Assembly: GCF_000426485.1 (NCBI RefSeq)
Contig: NZ_AUFL01000005.1
Location: 186,001 to 250,000 of the forward strand
From: Indolivaga capnocytophagoides DSM 22835
GTDB lineage: Bacteria > Bacteroidota > Bacteroidia > Bacteroidales > Dysgonomonadaceae
Length of the DNA: 64,000 nucleotides
Reading direction: 5' to 3'
Below, in pieces: positions 35,773 to 45,299 of the stretch. Made by a program: the position numbers and the translations under genes. Every line of letters begins with the position of its first letter. Positions within the stretch are counted from its first letter, which is position 1. Below the pieces are notes generated by a model, which worked only from the letters and a program-made list of their open reading frames with translations, did no database searches and had not been told where the DNA came from.

Positions 35773-36843
35773 ATGCGCAAAATCATTCATATAGATATGG
35801 ATGCCTTTTATGCTTCTATAGAGCAAAGAGATAATCCCGAACTACGAGGCAAACCCGTGGCCGTTGGCTACTCCGGAGAACGGGGAGTTGTTGCCTCCGC
35901 CAGCTACGAAGCTCGCCGTTTCGGGGTAAAATCTGCTATGCCTTCCAAAACAGCTCTTCGAAAATGTCCGCAATTAATATTCATACATAGCAGGTTTGAT
36001 GCTTACGAAACTGCATCTAATCAGATTATGAATATTTTTCATGAATACACGGATCTCGTAGAACCATTATCTTTAGATGAAGCATTTCTGGATGTAACAA
36101 TTAATCATAAAAACATCCCTTATGCAACAGTGATCGCCCAGGAAATAAAAAAGCGGATTTTGGAAGAAACCTCTCTAACGGCATCAGCAGGAGTAGCCCA
36201 CAATAAGTTTCTTGCAAAAATAGCATCGGACTATAAAAAGCCAAACGGAATATTTGTGATAAAACCAAAGGATGCAGAGTTATTCGTTGAAAATCTACAG
36301 ATCGAGCAATTTTTCGGTGTAGGTAAGATTACAGCTCAGCATATGCACCAGATGGGCATCAAAACCGGATTGGATTTAAAGCTAAAATCTGAACAAGAAC
36401 TGGTCAGCCATTTCGGTAAAGCAGGACACATTTATTACCTCAATGCGAGAGCAATAGACGACCGCCCCGTAGAACCCAACAGAGAACGAAAATCTATCGG
36501 TGCTGAAAATACATTCATGAATGATCTGGGAAGTATTGAAGAATTTATACCGCCGCTTAAAGAAATAGCAGCAGAAGTAATAGAACGCATTAAAGAGAAT
36601 AATTTTGAAGGAAAGACGATTACTCTCAAAGTCAAGTATGTTAATTTTAAAACGATAACAAGAAGCCGGACTTTATTAAGCAACATAACAGACTATCATA
36701 CTCTGATGGAAGTTGCGACAGATCTGATCAAACATATAGATATGCAGGAAAAAGTCAGGTTATTAGGATTAAGTATAAAGAAAAATGATAGTCCGGGAAG
36801 CATATCAAGAGCCATTCAGCTTACTTTAGATTTTAAGGATTAA
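35773..36843 (+). CDS. dinB: DNA polymerase IV (Y family)
   Basis: A 356-residue translesion polymerase. Catalytic acidic residues are in IHIDMDAFYAS (D8) and LDEAFLDVT; GVAHNKFLAKIAS and the little-finger domain follow. The reading frame is open from a TTG at 35737, but the true start is the ATG at 35773, where the protein begins MRKIIHIDMDAF as in other DinB proteins. Cytoplasmic, error-prone bypass at stalled forks. It ends against a degenerate repeat. Confidence 0.95.
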   Translation: MRKIIHIDMDAFYASIEQRDNPELRGKPVAVGYSGERGVVASASYEARRFGVKSAMPSKTALRKCPQLIFIHSRFDAYETASNQIMNIFHEYTDLVEPLSLDEAFLDVTINHKNIPYATVIAQEIKKRILEETSLTASAGVAHNKFLAKIASDYKKPNGIFVIKPKDAELFVENLQIEQFFGVGKITAQHMHQMGIKTGLDLKLKSEQELVSHFGKAGHIYYLNARAIDDRPVEPNRERKSIGAENTFMNDLGSIEEFIPPLKEIAAEVIERIKENNFEGKTITLKVKYVNFKTITRSRTLLSNITDYHTLMEVATDLIKHIDMQEKVRLLGLSIKKNDSPGSISRAIQLTLDFKD

Positions 36844-36856
36844 AGTCTCAGGCTCT
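36841..36856 (+). repeat. Possible degenerate repeat head (L)
   Basis: TAAAGTCTCAGGCTCT begins on the dinB stop codon and matches the head with three changes. Weak. Confidence 0.35.
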
Positions 36857-36896
36857 CGACCAACACACCACCACTAATAGGAAAACACATTATAAA

Positions 36897-37490
36897 TTAA
36901 ATCACATGCAGAATAACTCCGTTTTCTTCAGCTAATTTACGTATATTAATAATGGCATATCTCATCCGTCCCAATGCCGTATTAATACTTATCCCTATCT
37001 GATCGGCTATTTCTTTGAAGCTCAAATCCTGATAATATCTCATTTCCAAGACTTCCCGCTGATTATCGGGCAGATACTCAATCAAACGTTTAACATCTGT
37101 CAGTATCTGAGACCAAACCATTTTATCTTCTATAGTGATATCACATAGTGTAGCATCATTCAATAAATCAACTTCCATCTCATCATTTGAGACAGTATTT
37201 TCGTTTCTTTCTAAGCGGAAGTAGTCTATAATCAGATTGTGGGCAATACGCATTATCCACGCCTTAAATTTACCATTCTCAATATAACGTCCCTGTTTTA
37301 TATTGATGATGGCCTTCACAAAAGTGTCTTGAAAAACATCTTCTGCCATTTCTCTATTCTTGATTATAAAGAATATATAGTTATATACATTCTTTCGATG
37401 TCGCCTCAATAGCTCATCAAAGGCATGATTATTCCCTATTGCATAATCAATGACCAATTCCTCGTCAGTCTTGGCTTTCAGTGAATCCAT
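36897..37490 (-). CDS. ECF-type RNA polymerase sigma factor
   Basis: A 197-residue sigma-70 family protein of the extracytoplasmic-function class. Region 2: RHRKNVYNYIFFII, then AEDVFQDTFVKAI and FKAWIMRIAHNLIIDYFR. Region 4: LPDNQREVLEMRYYQDLSFKEIADQIG with its helix-turn-helix. No FecR-type or other anti-sigma gene is adjacent, so the signal is unknown. It may be a housekeeping-type ECF factor of the Bacteroidota. A TAACTTTA box at 37558-37565 may be its promoter. Confidence 0.92.
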   Translation of the reverse strand: MDSLKAKTDEELVIDYAIGNNHAFDELLRRHRKNVYNYIFFIIKNREMAEDVFQDTFVKAIINIKQGRYIENGKFKAWIMRIAHNLIIDYFRLERNENTVSNDEMEVDLLNDATLCDITIEDKMVWSQILTDVKRLIEYLPDNQREVLEMRYYQDLSFKEIADQIGISINTALGRMRYAIINIRKLAEENGVILHVI

Positions 37491-37672
37491 TACTAATATA
37501 TGTATTTATTATAGAGTAATGTTGTTCTATAGGCGATGTAGTTTTTAAGTCTATTTATAAAGTTACAAATAAAGGTCAATTATCCTAATTTTCCAAATTT
37601 TCACAGATTTTAGATCTGAAAAATGTTAACAAAACAACTTTCCAACAAATTAATCAATTAATTATCAGCCGA

Positions 37673-38311
37673 TTACGGAGCAATTCGATTTATAATCCAT
37701 CTACTATCCGATAAGCGGTATTGGATTCGATCGTGTAAACGGCTCGAACGCCCCTGCCAGAACTCGAAAAGGGTAGGCTTTACAATATATCCTCCCCAAT
37801 TCTCGGGACGGGTTATCTCTTTACCTTCAAATTTCCGATTGTATTCGGAGAGTAAGTTGTTCAAATATTCTCTATCCGGAATAATTTCACTTTGCGGAGA
37901 TGCCCATGCCCCCAAACGGCTATTCACAGGACGAACTTCGAAATACGAATCAGACTCCTGCGATGATATCTTTTCGGCATGCCCCTCAATTCTTATCTGA
38001 CGTTCCATTTCCAACCAAATAAAGTTTAAGGCACATTGTGGATTTTCTTCCAATTGATGGGCTTTCTTGCTTTCGTAATTTGTGAAAAACACGAATCCCT
38101 CTTTCCTGAATTGCTTAAGCAATACAATGCGTGACGATGGTTTCATATCCAGACCTACTGTTGCCAGATTCATAGCATTGGGTTCTTTAACCATTCTCCC
38201 GATAGCCTCATTGAGCCATACTTCAAACATATCAAAAGGATCAGGCAATGCGTCCGATTCATTCAGTATGGTTTGAGAAAAGTCTTCCCGCAAATTAAAC
38301 AAGTCTATCAT
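37673..38311 (-). CDS. pdxH: Pyridoxamine 5-phosphate oxidase
   Basis: A 212-residue FMN enzyme that makes pyridoxal phosphate. The FMN-binding part contains PSSRIVLLKQF and FVFFTNYESKKAHQL; the C-terminal signature WGGYIVKPTLFEFWQGR and RLHDRIQY binds PLP. Normal length. The head of repeat copy M is 12 bases upstream of its start codon, so its leader is repeat-derived. It is read alone. Confidence 0.96.
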   Translation of the reverse strand: MIDLFNLREDFSQTILNESDALPDPFDMFEVWLNEAIGRMVKEPNAMNLATVGLDMKPSSRIVLLKQFRKEGFVFFTNYESKKAHQLEENPQCALNFIWLEMERQIRIEGHAEKISSQESDSYFEVRPVNSRLGAWASPQSEIIPDREYLNNLLSEYNRKFEGKEITRPENWGGYIVKPTLFEFWQGRSSRLHDRIQYRLSDSRWIINRIAP

Positions 38312-38321
38312 AAATATGAAT

Positions 38322-38413
38322 TAAGGTCTCAGACCTTTTTATTGCTTTGGTAAGTAAGACAACCAAAGTATGTTACAAATCAGAAATATATCGTCAAATA
38401 CATTCTGTTATTT
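38322..38413 (+). repeat. Dispersed palindromic repeat, full-length copy (M)
   Basis: Exact head AAGGTCTCAGACCTT (38323-38337), TTTATTGCTTTGGTAAGTAAG, CCAAAG, and a slightly drifted tail ATCGTCAAATACATT. Confidence 0.9.
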
Positions 38414-38496
38414 ATTATTACGAAAATAGAACACGAAACTAACACGATTTGTTCTCTAGCTAATATTGGATTTTATTTACATAAAGACACAAAAAA

Positions 38497-38521
38497 GGGT
38501 TATTGACTTGAGCAACAACCC
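38497..38521 (-). terminator. Terminator of the dcw/YqeY unit
   Basis: On minus GGGTTGTTG pairs with CAATAACCC (one bulge), followed by TTTTTTG. It lies just beyond the YqeY stop. Confidence 0.7.
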
Positions 38522-38554
38522 CTAAATATTCTAAACTTGTATAAATACGGTTCT

Positions 38555-39004
38555 TTACGACAGCAATTTTTTAACAGTCTCAGATATTGCACGCCCGGCT
38601 GCTAAACCAGCCAATTCTTTTGTTGCAACCCCCATTACCTTACCCATGTCAGCAGGGCCACTGGCTCCAACCTGAGTAATTATTGCTTTTAATTTAGCCT
38701 CCAGTTCTTCTGCGGTTAACTGCTTAGGAAGATACCCTTCCAGTACCGCCACCTCGGCAAGTTCTTTTTCGGCTAAATCCTGACGGTTCTGAGATACATA
38801 TATTTCCGCACTGTCTTTGCGTTGTTTTACCATCTTCTGAAGAATCTTGATTGCTGTATCATCTTCCAGCTCTCCATGTCCTTCTTTTGAGGTTTTAGCC
38901 TCAATAAATTCTTTTTTAGCACCACGCAAAGCTTCTAATCTTACTTTATCTTTAGCTCGCATTGCGTCTTTAATATCTTCACTTACTTTATCAAACAAAT
39001 TCAT
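38555..39004 (-). CDS. GatB/YqeY domain-containing protein
   Basis: A 149-residue helical protein of the YqeY family, related to the tRNA-binding tail domain of GatB: LFDKVSEDIKDAMRAKDK, VLEGYLPKQLTAEEL and GKVMGVATKELAGLAAGR. The free-standing family probably contacts tRNA or amidotransferase, but its role is not settled. It is the last gene after ftsZ, a common position in Bacteroidales, followed by a terminator. Confidence 0.93.
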   Translation of the reverse strand: MNLFDKVSEDIKDAMRAKDKVRLEALRGAKKEFIEAKTSKEGHGELEDDTAIKILQKMVKQRKDSAEIYVSQNRQDLAEKELAEVAVLEGYLPKQLTAEELEAKLKAIITQVGASGPADMGKVMGVATKELAGLAAGRAISETVKKLLS

Positions 39005-39019
39005 AACTTGTTATTTTTA

Positions 39020-39111
39020 GTAATTTAATTATGGTAAACAAGTAGACCAGTTAACAAGTACTGAATGTACGTCTATCCGTTTACTGATTTAATAAATAGG
39101 TCTGAGACCTT
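39020..39111 (-). repeat. Dispersed palindromic repeat, diverged reversed copy (N)
   Basis: Exact head AATAGGTCTGAGACCTT (39095-39111), three bases from the ftsZ stop. The tail toward YqeY is only loosely similar. Confidence 0.75.
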
Positions 39112-39113
39112 GA

Positions 39114-40409
39114 TCAGTTAAATAAATCGGTAGCCTTTTTATTATTATCAGGCTTATATTCATTTGGGTTGAAATCCTCACCTCTTTTGAATACAGGTGT
39201 ATTCTCTAAAGCTTCGACTATACGATCGTCATCTAATTCTTCGGTCGACAGTATAACTGGTTTCGGCGTAAAGAATGATCTGACATCCATTGTCTTCACT
39301 CCATCCTTACCATAATGCTGCTCGATCATCACATTGATACGACGCTTTTCTTCTTCTTCTTTATATTGACGCTCTTCTTCTTCACGTAATTCTTCGTCTG
39401 ACAACTCGCGCAGATGCTCTTCTATTCCCGGAATGCTCGACATTCCGAAGCCTGTTGCCAAAAGAGTAATCTTCACTTTTGCACCCAAGTCTTTTTCAGT
39501 GGCTGTACCCCAGATAACTTCAATCTCAGGACCAAAGCGTTTCATAAATTCAGATACAGACTCCATTTCTTCAACAATCAACGGATTATCTTCACCCGAA
39601 TAAATATTGAATAATATCTTCTTAGCATCAAATACATCATTATTGTTAAGCAACGGAGAGTGCAAAGCATTCTTGATCGCTTCATCAACACGATATTCAC
39701 CTTCACCCATACCACTACTCATGATGGCGACACCTCCGTCTTTGAGTATTGTCTTCACATCGGCAAAGTCAAGATTGATATGCCCGTGTACAGTGATAAT
39801 CTCGGCAATACCTTTTGCGGCAATAGCTAATGTATCATCAGCTTTGGCAAAAGCGTTAGGTATAGTAAGATCCGAATAAATATCTATCAAACGCTCATTA
39901 TTGATTACCAATAGAGCATCTACATTCTTAGCAATCTCTTCGACACCTTTCAGTGCCTGTATGATTTTTTTGCGGCCTTCGAATACAAAAGGAATAGTTA
40001 CAATACCAACAGTAAGGATATTCATATCCTTGGCTATACGGGCTACGACAGGTGCAGCACCTGTTCCTGTTCCCCCACCCATACCGGCAGTAATGAATAC
40101 CATTTTTGTACCATCGCTGAGCAATTCCTGAATATCCGTCAAGCTTTCTTCTGCGGCCGCTTTTGCGACTTCCGGACGGTTTCCGGCTCCAAGCCCCTCT
40201 GTTGTACGACGTCCAAGCTGCACTTTCACCTCTACCGGTGCTTCATGCAATGCTTGATTATCAGTATTACACAATGCAAACGAAACATCGTGAATACCTT
40301 CATTATACATATGGTTTACGGCATTACCTCCACCTCCGCCAACACCTATCACTTTGATGATTGTTTGCGTTTTCCGTGGAAATTGAAAGTCTAATATTTC
40401 GTCATCCAT
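39114..40409 (-). CDS. ftsZ: Cell division protein FtsZ
   Basis: A 431-residue tubulin-like GTPase that forms the division ring. GTP-binding motifs GVGGGGGNAVNHM (22-34) and GGGTGTG (111-117), and the T7 loop with DFADVKTILKDGG. The C-terminal part has a charged segment with a REEEERQYKEEEEKR helix and ends with a short conserved block (LENTPVFKRGEDF) rather than the enterobacterial tail peptide. Cytoplasmic face of the membrane. Repeats flank it on both sides. Confidence 0.98.
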   Translation of the reverse strand: MDDEILDFQFPRKTQTIIKVIGVGGGGGNAVNHMYNEGIHDVSFALCNTDNQALHEAPVEVKVQLGRRTTEGLGAGNRPEVAKAAAEESLTDIQELLSDGTKMVFITAGMGGGTGTGAAPVVARIAKDMNILTVGIVTIPFVFEGRKKIIQALKGVEEIAKNVDALLVINNERLIDIYSDLTIPNAFAKADDTLAIAAKGIAEIITVHGHINLDFADVKTILKDGGVAIMSSGMGEGEYRVDEAIKNALHSPLLNNNDVFDAKKILFNIYSGEDNPLIVEEMESVSEFMKRFGPEIEVIWGTATEKDLGAKVKITLLATGFGMSSIPGIEEHLRELSDEELREEEERQYKEEEEKRRINVMIEQHYGKDGVKTMDVRSFFTPKPVILSTEELDDDRIVEALENTPVFKRGEDFNPNEYKPDNNKKATDLFN

Positions 40410-40430
40410 ATACTAATATATCTTCTAATT

Positions 40431-40505
40431 TAAGGTCGAAGACCTATTTATTATTTTTATATATAAACTACCAATAAGTAACTGAAAGAATTTAACAATA
40501 TATTT
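40431..40505 (+). repeat. Dispersed palindromic repeat, diverged copy (O)
   Basis: Head AAGGTCGAAGACCT at 40432-40445, TATTTATTATTTTT, ATAAACTACC, drifted tail. It lies 23 bases before the ftsZ start in the 148-base ftsA-ftsZ gap. Confidence 0.78.
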
Positions 40506-40557
40506 ATTATCTCATCAATAGCCATCATTACTTATCGAAACAAAAATGACATACTAA

Positions 40558-41955
40558 TCAATCTTCGTCTTTAAACATGGTTCCTCCAAGATTCTGAATC
40601 TTTCCGAAAAAATCGAATAATCCGGGACCTTTCTTGTCCTTCTTCTTTTTTCTCGGTTTTTCCTCATCTTCATCTTCCTCCTCGTCGTCTTCATCGGTAT
40701 TTACAACCGGAGCAGCCTGCTGCACTACGGGTGCAACGTGTTTTTTAGGTTCTTCTGCAGCTGTTTCAGTTGGTACTGATTCAGATACCGATACCGAAGG
40801 CCTGTTCAAATAATCACTTTTGGAAGTCTCCCGTTTTTCGCAATTCTCGTTAGCAAAAAGCAATAAACCCAAAACTTGTGTATATGCCGGATTCTGAAGC
40901 AGATCGGCAGCATTATTTATATACAAGCGCTTGGCAGCCCCTCGTTTCACCGGCATCTGCAATTTTTCTTCAAGAAATTCGGGTAGACCTGTTAATTGAG
41001 ATGCAGCACCAATGATAACAGCTCCGGCCTCGAGTTGATTATAGTAGCCCGATTCTTTTATCTGATTGATTATATTTAATATAATTTCTTCTTCACGTAA
41101 TTGAATAACCTTATTCAACTCTTTTACATCCACATCCGAATTGGATGTAGTCTGCTTATTTTTATCCTTACCGACTCTTCCGTATTTAATTTTATACGAT
41201 TCGGCGGCAGTGTCAATAAATCCCAATTCTTTAATATCTTTCGTTACGGTACGTCCTCCGAATGGAATCACCACCATATAACGAAGCAAGCCTCCCTTAT
41301 ATATAGAAAGAGTGGTTGTTCCAGCACCAAAGTCAATCAATGCACAGCCGGCTTGTTTATCTGCTTCATCCAAAACAATGGCTCCTGCAGCTACAGGTCC
41401 TACTATATAACCGGCTATCTCCAATTGGTTTTTCTCCACAAGACAGCGGTTCAGATTACTTTTTATATTAGGACGTCCGACAATCAGACGATAACGGCCT
41501 TCGACGACAGAAGCTGTTTTATTAATCGGATCTTCATCATATTGTCCGTCCAAAAATATTTCAGGTGCTACAACACTGTAATTCGTCAAAAACTCAGGCT
41601 TATTCTGACGGGCCTGCTGTTCCATCTGGTCTATAACCGCAAATGTAACATCCGACTCCACGCCCAGATCCTTCGTTAATGAATATTCTATTGCCCGCAA
41701 CGATTTTCCGGCAATAGATACGTATACTTTACCTATTTTACGTCCCGATTTATTTTCGAGTAAGTTTATGAGCTTCTTTATTTTACCGGAAGCTTCATCA
41801 ATATTATATACAACTCCATGTTTCACACAGTTGTCGGACGGGATTGATTCCGAAGCAAGTATAGATATTACACCTTGCTCGTTTTTACGCCCCATAAGAC
41901 CGACAATCTTTGAAGTTCCCAGGTCGATACCCACGATAAAACCCGCCTGTTCCAT
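40558..41955 (-). CDS. ftsA: Cell division protein FtsA
   Basis: An actin-like ATPase of 465 residues from the ATG at 41955; an upstream TTG (42027) would overlap ftsQ and is not favoured. It starts MEQAGFIVGIDLGTSKIVGL, with the SHS2 (1C) domain, then ALIDFGAGTTTLSIYKGG and AVIIGAASQLTGLPEF. It tethers FtsZ to the membrane. The C terminus is unusual: a proline/alanine linker, an acidic run EDDEEEDEDEE, a lysine block and then LFDFFGKIQNLGGTMF, probably the membrane-targeting amphipathic helix. Confidence 0.96.
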   Translation of the reverse strand: MEQAGFIVGIDLGTSKIVGLMGRKNEQGVISILASESIPSDNCVKHGVVYNIDEASGKIKKLINLLENKSGRKIGKVYVSIAGKSLRAIEYSLTKDLGVESDVTFAVIDQMEQQARQNKPEFLTNYSVVAPEIFLDGQYDEDPINKTASVVEGRYRLIVGRPNIKSNLNRCLVEKNQLEIAGYIVGPVAAGAIVLDEADKQAGCALIDFGAGTTTLSIYKGGLLRYMVVIPFGGRTVTKDIKELGFIDTAAESYKIKYGRVGKDKNKQTTSNSDVDVKELNKVIQLREEEIILNIINQIKESGYYNQLEAGAVIIGAASQLTGLPEFLEEKLQMPVKRGAAKRLYINNAADLLQNPAYTQVLGLLLFANENCEKRETSKSDYLNRPSVSVSESVPTETAAEEPKKHVAPVVQQAAPVVNTDEDDEEEDEDEEKPRKKKKDKKGPGLFDFFGKIQNLGGTMFKDED

Positions 41956-42037
41956 ATCTTCTATCTTTTCAGTTAAGGCATTCAGCCTTTTTATTACTTT
42001 AGTATTGCTAATGTTACAAATCAGCAAATACTCTAAT

Positions 42038-42772
42038 TCAACGTTTTGTTCCTATAACTTGTTTGTCGTACTTCAAATTTAATTTCGAATACCTGTTCCA
42101 TCCCGTATTGGGTAAAGCTTCCGTATAGAAAGTTTTCAACCTGGCCAATTTATCCTCGTAGTTATCCAGGCTGCCCAATAAGACCTCATGATCTCCGATA
42201 CGGGTTATCAGCGAGACATCGGTCTTAGATCTTACGACAATTTGTTCAATCTGAGCATTCCAAAATGCGTTATCATACAAATATAATGCAAATTTATATA
42301 AATCTGTTGCAGCAAAGTCTTCTTTTATATTTCCGGTAGCCAAAGGCAAATAAGCTGTATTACGGTTAGATAGAGGCATTGCCTCTCCTTGCTTGTCAAT
42401 ATAATAACTATTGCCATTGTCGGGTATAATACGCAATACCGGAATCCGTTCCTGTATAACGGCTCTTATCCCACCATCACTGGTTATGAATACATTGGCT
42501 GAGCGTATCAGTTTATTTTCTAAAATTTCCTGCTGAATTGCGTATGTATCAACCTCTTTCAGCTGCTTTCCATATGGATTCAATCCTTTGGTATTTATAT
42601 CTTTTTCGATGTCAGATGCTTCGATAAACTTATCATCACTTTTATTATCAACCACAACTTCGAAATGACTGCATACTTTCTCCTGCGGTTGCTTCTCGAA
42701 AAAGAAGGCCGCAAAGATCAGGTATCCGCCCAATAGACATAAACCTGTTATGATTAAAATTTTCTTTACCAT
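42038..42772 (-). CDS. ftsQ: Cell division protein FtsQ/DivIB
   Basis: A 244-residue single-span membrane protein: short cytoplasmic start, hydrophobic segment (about 5-23), then a POTRA-like and beta domain in the periplasm. It links early and late division proteins. Identification rests on position (between murC and ftsA), topology and weak but typical motifs, such as IRSANVFITSDGG and IPVLRIIP. The palindrome of copy P is 10 bases before its ATG. Confidence 0.9.
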   Translation of the reverse strand: MVKKILIITGLCLLGGYLIFAAFFFEKQPQEKVCSHFEVVVDNKSDDKFIEASDIEKDINTKGLNPYGKQLKEVDTYAIQQEILENKLIRSANVFITSDGGIRAVIQERIPVLRIIPDNGNSYYIDKQGEAMPLSNRNTAYLPLATGNIKEDFAATDLYKFALYLYDNAFWNAQIEQIVVRSKTDVSLITRIGDHEVLLGSLDNYEDKLARLKTFYTEALPNTGWNRYSKLNLKYDKQVIGTKR

Positions 42773-42780
42773 TCGAAATT

Positions 42781-42800
42781 GAAGGTCTCAGACCTATTTA
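42781..42800 (+). repeat. Palindrome-only copy of the dispersed repeat (P)
   Basis: Exact head AAGGTCTCAGACCT (42782-42795) followed by ATTTATT. It overlaps the end of murC: the reading AATAAATAG gives its last codons and stop. Confidence 0.85.
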
Positions 42801-44170
42801 TTTAATCGTTCTTCCAATAGTTCTTTTATCGGCTGCAAAAGTTGGTCAATATCTCCCGCTCCGACAGTCAACAGAACTTCTATATCTTTTTTATTCCTTA
42901 TAATATCCAATAGTTCGCTCTTTTTACACAGCGTTTTTTTACAGGTAACTTTATCAAAAATTATTTGAGAAGTCACTCCCTCGATAGGTTTTTCCCTTGC
43001 TGGATAAATATCAAGAAGAATCAATTCGTCCAAAAGCGATAAACTACGGGCAAACTGATCCGCAAAATCGCGGGTACGGCTATATAAGTGAGGCTGGAAA
43101 ACACCTAATACTTTCTTATCCGGATAAAGTTCTTTTACAGATGAAATACTAGCCGATAATTCATCCGGATGATGTGCATAATCATCTATCATCACCAATG
43201 AGTCGGTTTTCAGCATAAAATCGAAACGTCGTTTTGCTCCTTGGAAAGTACGCATACCATTTCTCAATTCATCGTCTGTAGCTCCGTTCAACCAAGCCAA
43301 AGCCATAGAACCGATTCCATTTTCGATATTAATACGAACAGGAACACCTAACTCTATATTCTTCACAACCGAATCGGGTGTCACAAAATCGAAACGTATT
43401 GTACCACTTCCCACTTTTATATTTTCAGCCCTGAAGTCTCCCTTATCCTGAGAATAAGTATATAATCTGACTCCGGATTGCAACTGAGGTTTCAGCTTTA
43501 TATTGTGCTTCACCACGAGAGCTCCACCGGGTTGAATAAGCGATGTAAACTTCTCGAAACTTTTCAGATATTCATCTTCTGTTCCGTATATATCCAAATG
43601 GTCGGGATCAACCGAAGTTATCAAAGCCATATAAGGATGCAGCCAATGAAACGAACGGTCATATTCGTCTGCCTCTACTACTGTAAATTCGCTTTTGTCG
43701 GACAACATCAGGTTACTGTCATAGTTTTTCAGTATCCCTCCCAAGAAAGCGTTGCAATCAAGATGAGAACCTTTCAATATATGAGCCAGCATGCTGGATG
43801 TTGTTGTTTTACCATGAGTACCTGCACAACATAAGGCCTTGCTGGACTGAGTTATCAATCCTAAAACCTGAGCCCGTTTATGTATATCAAATCCATGTTC
43901 TCTGAAATAATTCAGTTCAGGACTATCATCAGGCATGGCAGGAGTATATACTATCAGGGTCGTTTCTTTATCAGTATATAGGACAGGTATATTTGCTACA
44001 TCATCGGCATAATGAATATCCGCTCCTTCTTTCACCAAAGCTTTGGTCAGCAAAGTTTCGGCACGGTCATAACCTCCGACTGATTTACCCTTCGACATAA
44101 AATAACGAGCAAGATTACTCATCCCGATACCCCCTATTCCTAAAAAATATACTGATCTGATATTATCCAT
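42794..44170 (-). CDS. murC: UDP-N-acetylmuramate-L-alanine ligase
   Basis: A 458-residue ATP-dependent ligase that adds L-Ala to UDP-MurNAc, the first peptide step of peptidoglycan synthesis. N-terminal GIGGIGMSNLA (11-21), ATP loop GTHGKTT (117-123) and the late DDYAHHPDEL motif are present. Normal length. The stop codon TAG lies inside repeat copy P, so the last few residues (LNK) derive from it. It is in the dcw operon between murG and ftsQ. Confidence 0.97.
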   Translation of the reverse strand: MDNIRSVYFLGIGGIGMSNLARYFMSKGKSVGGYDRAETLLTKALVKEGADIHYADDVANIPVLYTDKETTLIVYTPAMPDDSPELNYFREHGFDIHKRAQVLGLITQSSKALCCAGTHGKTTTSSMLAHILKGSHLDCNAFLGGILKNYDSNLMLSDKSEFTVVEADEYDRSFHWLHPYMALITSVDPDHLDIYGTEDEYLKSFEKFTSLIQPGGALVVKHNIKLKPQLQSGVRLYTYSQDKGDFRAENIKVGSGTIRFDFVTPDSVVKNIELGVPVRINIENGIGSMALAWLNGATDDELRNGMRTFQGAKRRFDFMLKTDSLVMIDDYAHHPDELSASISSVKELYPDKKVLGVFQPHLYSRTRDFADQFARSLSLLDELILLDIYPAREKPIEGVTSQIIFDKVTCKKTLCKKSELLDIIRNKKDIEVLLTVGAGDIDQLLQPIKELLEERLNK

Positions 44171-44183
44171 TGTCTTTCGCTTC

Positions 44184-45284
44184 TTAAGCCTTTGAGTTTA
44201 TTATCTTTTCGATTTCGTCTACTATACGGTTTGCCGAATCGGGCAATGCCATCTTTTTGATATTGTCCGACAGCTGCCGCAAAGTATCGCCATCATTTAC
44301 TATTTTTACCGCCATGGGTATCAATTCATTTTGAGCATCCGCATCTTTTATCATCACAGCAGCATGATGATCTACCAATGCTTGTGCATTTTTTGTCTGA
44401 TGATCTTCTGCAACGTTGGGCGAAGGCACTAATATGACAGGCTTGCCCAGTATACTCAATTCAGAGATTGATCCGGCTCCTGCTCTGGATACAACCAGAT
44501 CCGCAACCTTATATGCTAAATCCATCCGATTGATAAAATCATACAGATGAATATTTTCAGATTTTTCTTTACTCTGTAGAGACATCGTCAATTCATGCAG
44601 ATACCGTTCTCCGGCCTGCCATACAACCTGTACTCCCGATTCAGCCAACAGCGGCAGATTATGGAGGATACTCTGGTTTAACGTCTTCGCACCAAGGCTT
44701 CCTCCTATCACCAAAATTGTTTTTTTCATCGGATCGAGGTTAAAAAACTTCAAGGCCTCTTCTTGCAATACATTCGTTTCCAGATCCTGACGGCAGGGAT
44801 TACCTGTAAGTACGATTTTTTCTTTCGGAAAGAACCGTTCCATACCTTCATAAGCAACACAAATACGGGCAGCTTTTTCGGCAAGTAATTTATTAGTTAC
44901 ACCAGCATACGAATTTTGCTCCTGCACCAATGTAGGTACACCCAAACGGGACGCCATTTTCAACAATGGCCCGCTGGCATACCCTCCTACTCCGATAGCA
45001 ATATCGGGTTTGAAAGTTTTAACTACTTTCCGAGCTTTTAACAAACTTGTAGCCAATTTCTTCAAAACAACAATATTCTTCAATAAAGCTGATCTATTGA
45101 AACCGGCAACAGGCAGACCTACAATTTCATAACCGGCAGCAGGTACACGCGTCATTTCCATACGATCTTCTGCTCCAACAAACAATATTTTAGCATCCGG
45201 ATAACGCAGTTTAATTGCGTTAGCTATCGATATCGCCGGAAATATATGTCCTCCCGTACCTCCTCCACTTATTATTACTCTCAT
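44184..45284 (-). CDS. murG: UDP-N-acetylglucosamine-lipid I N-acetylglucosaminyltransferase
   Basis: A 366-residue GT-B (family 28) enzyme on the inner face of the membrane that turns lipid I into lipid II. The donor loop GGGTGGHIFPA (7-17), the second loop GGSLGAKTLN and VVSRAGAGSISEL are intact. It lies between ftsW and murC, with the copy Q palindrome 17 bases before its start. Confidence 0.97.
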   Translation of the reverse strand: MRVIISGGGTGGHIFPAISIANAIKLRYPDAKILFVGAEDRMEMTRVPAAGYEIVGLPVAGFNRSALLKNIVVLKKLATSLLKARKVVKTFKPDIAIGVGGYASGPLLKMASRLGVPTLVQEQNSYAGVTNKLLAEKAARICVAYEGMERFFPKEKIVLTGNPCRQDLETNVLQEEALKFFNLDPMKKTILVIGGSLGAKTLNQSILHNLPLLAESGVQVVWQAGERYLHELTMSLQSKEKSENIHLYDFINRMDLAYKVADLVVSRAGAGSISELSILGKPVILVPSPNVAEDHQTKNAQALVDHHAAVMIKDADAQNELIPMAVKIVNDGDTLRQLSDNIKKMALPDSANRIVDEIEKIINSKA

Positions 45285-45299
45285 AAATCTTTATAATAT

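Noticed and set aside
37673-38311. pdxH as a general FMN-binding split barrel protein
   Set aside because: The C-terminal WGGYIVKP and RLHDRI signatures are specific for pyridoxamine phosphate oxidase.
41956-42027. A longer FtsA start at TTG 42027
   Set aside because: FtsA proteins start close to the IVGIDLGTSK strand, which favours the ATG at 41955.
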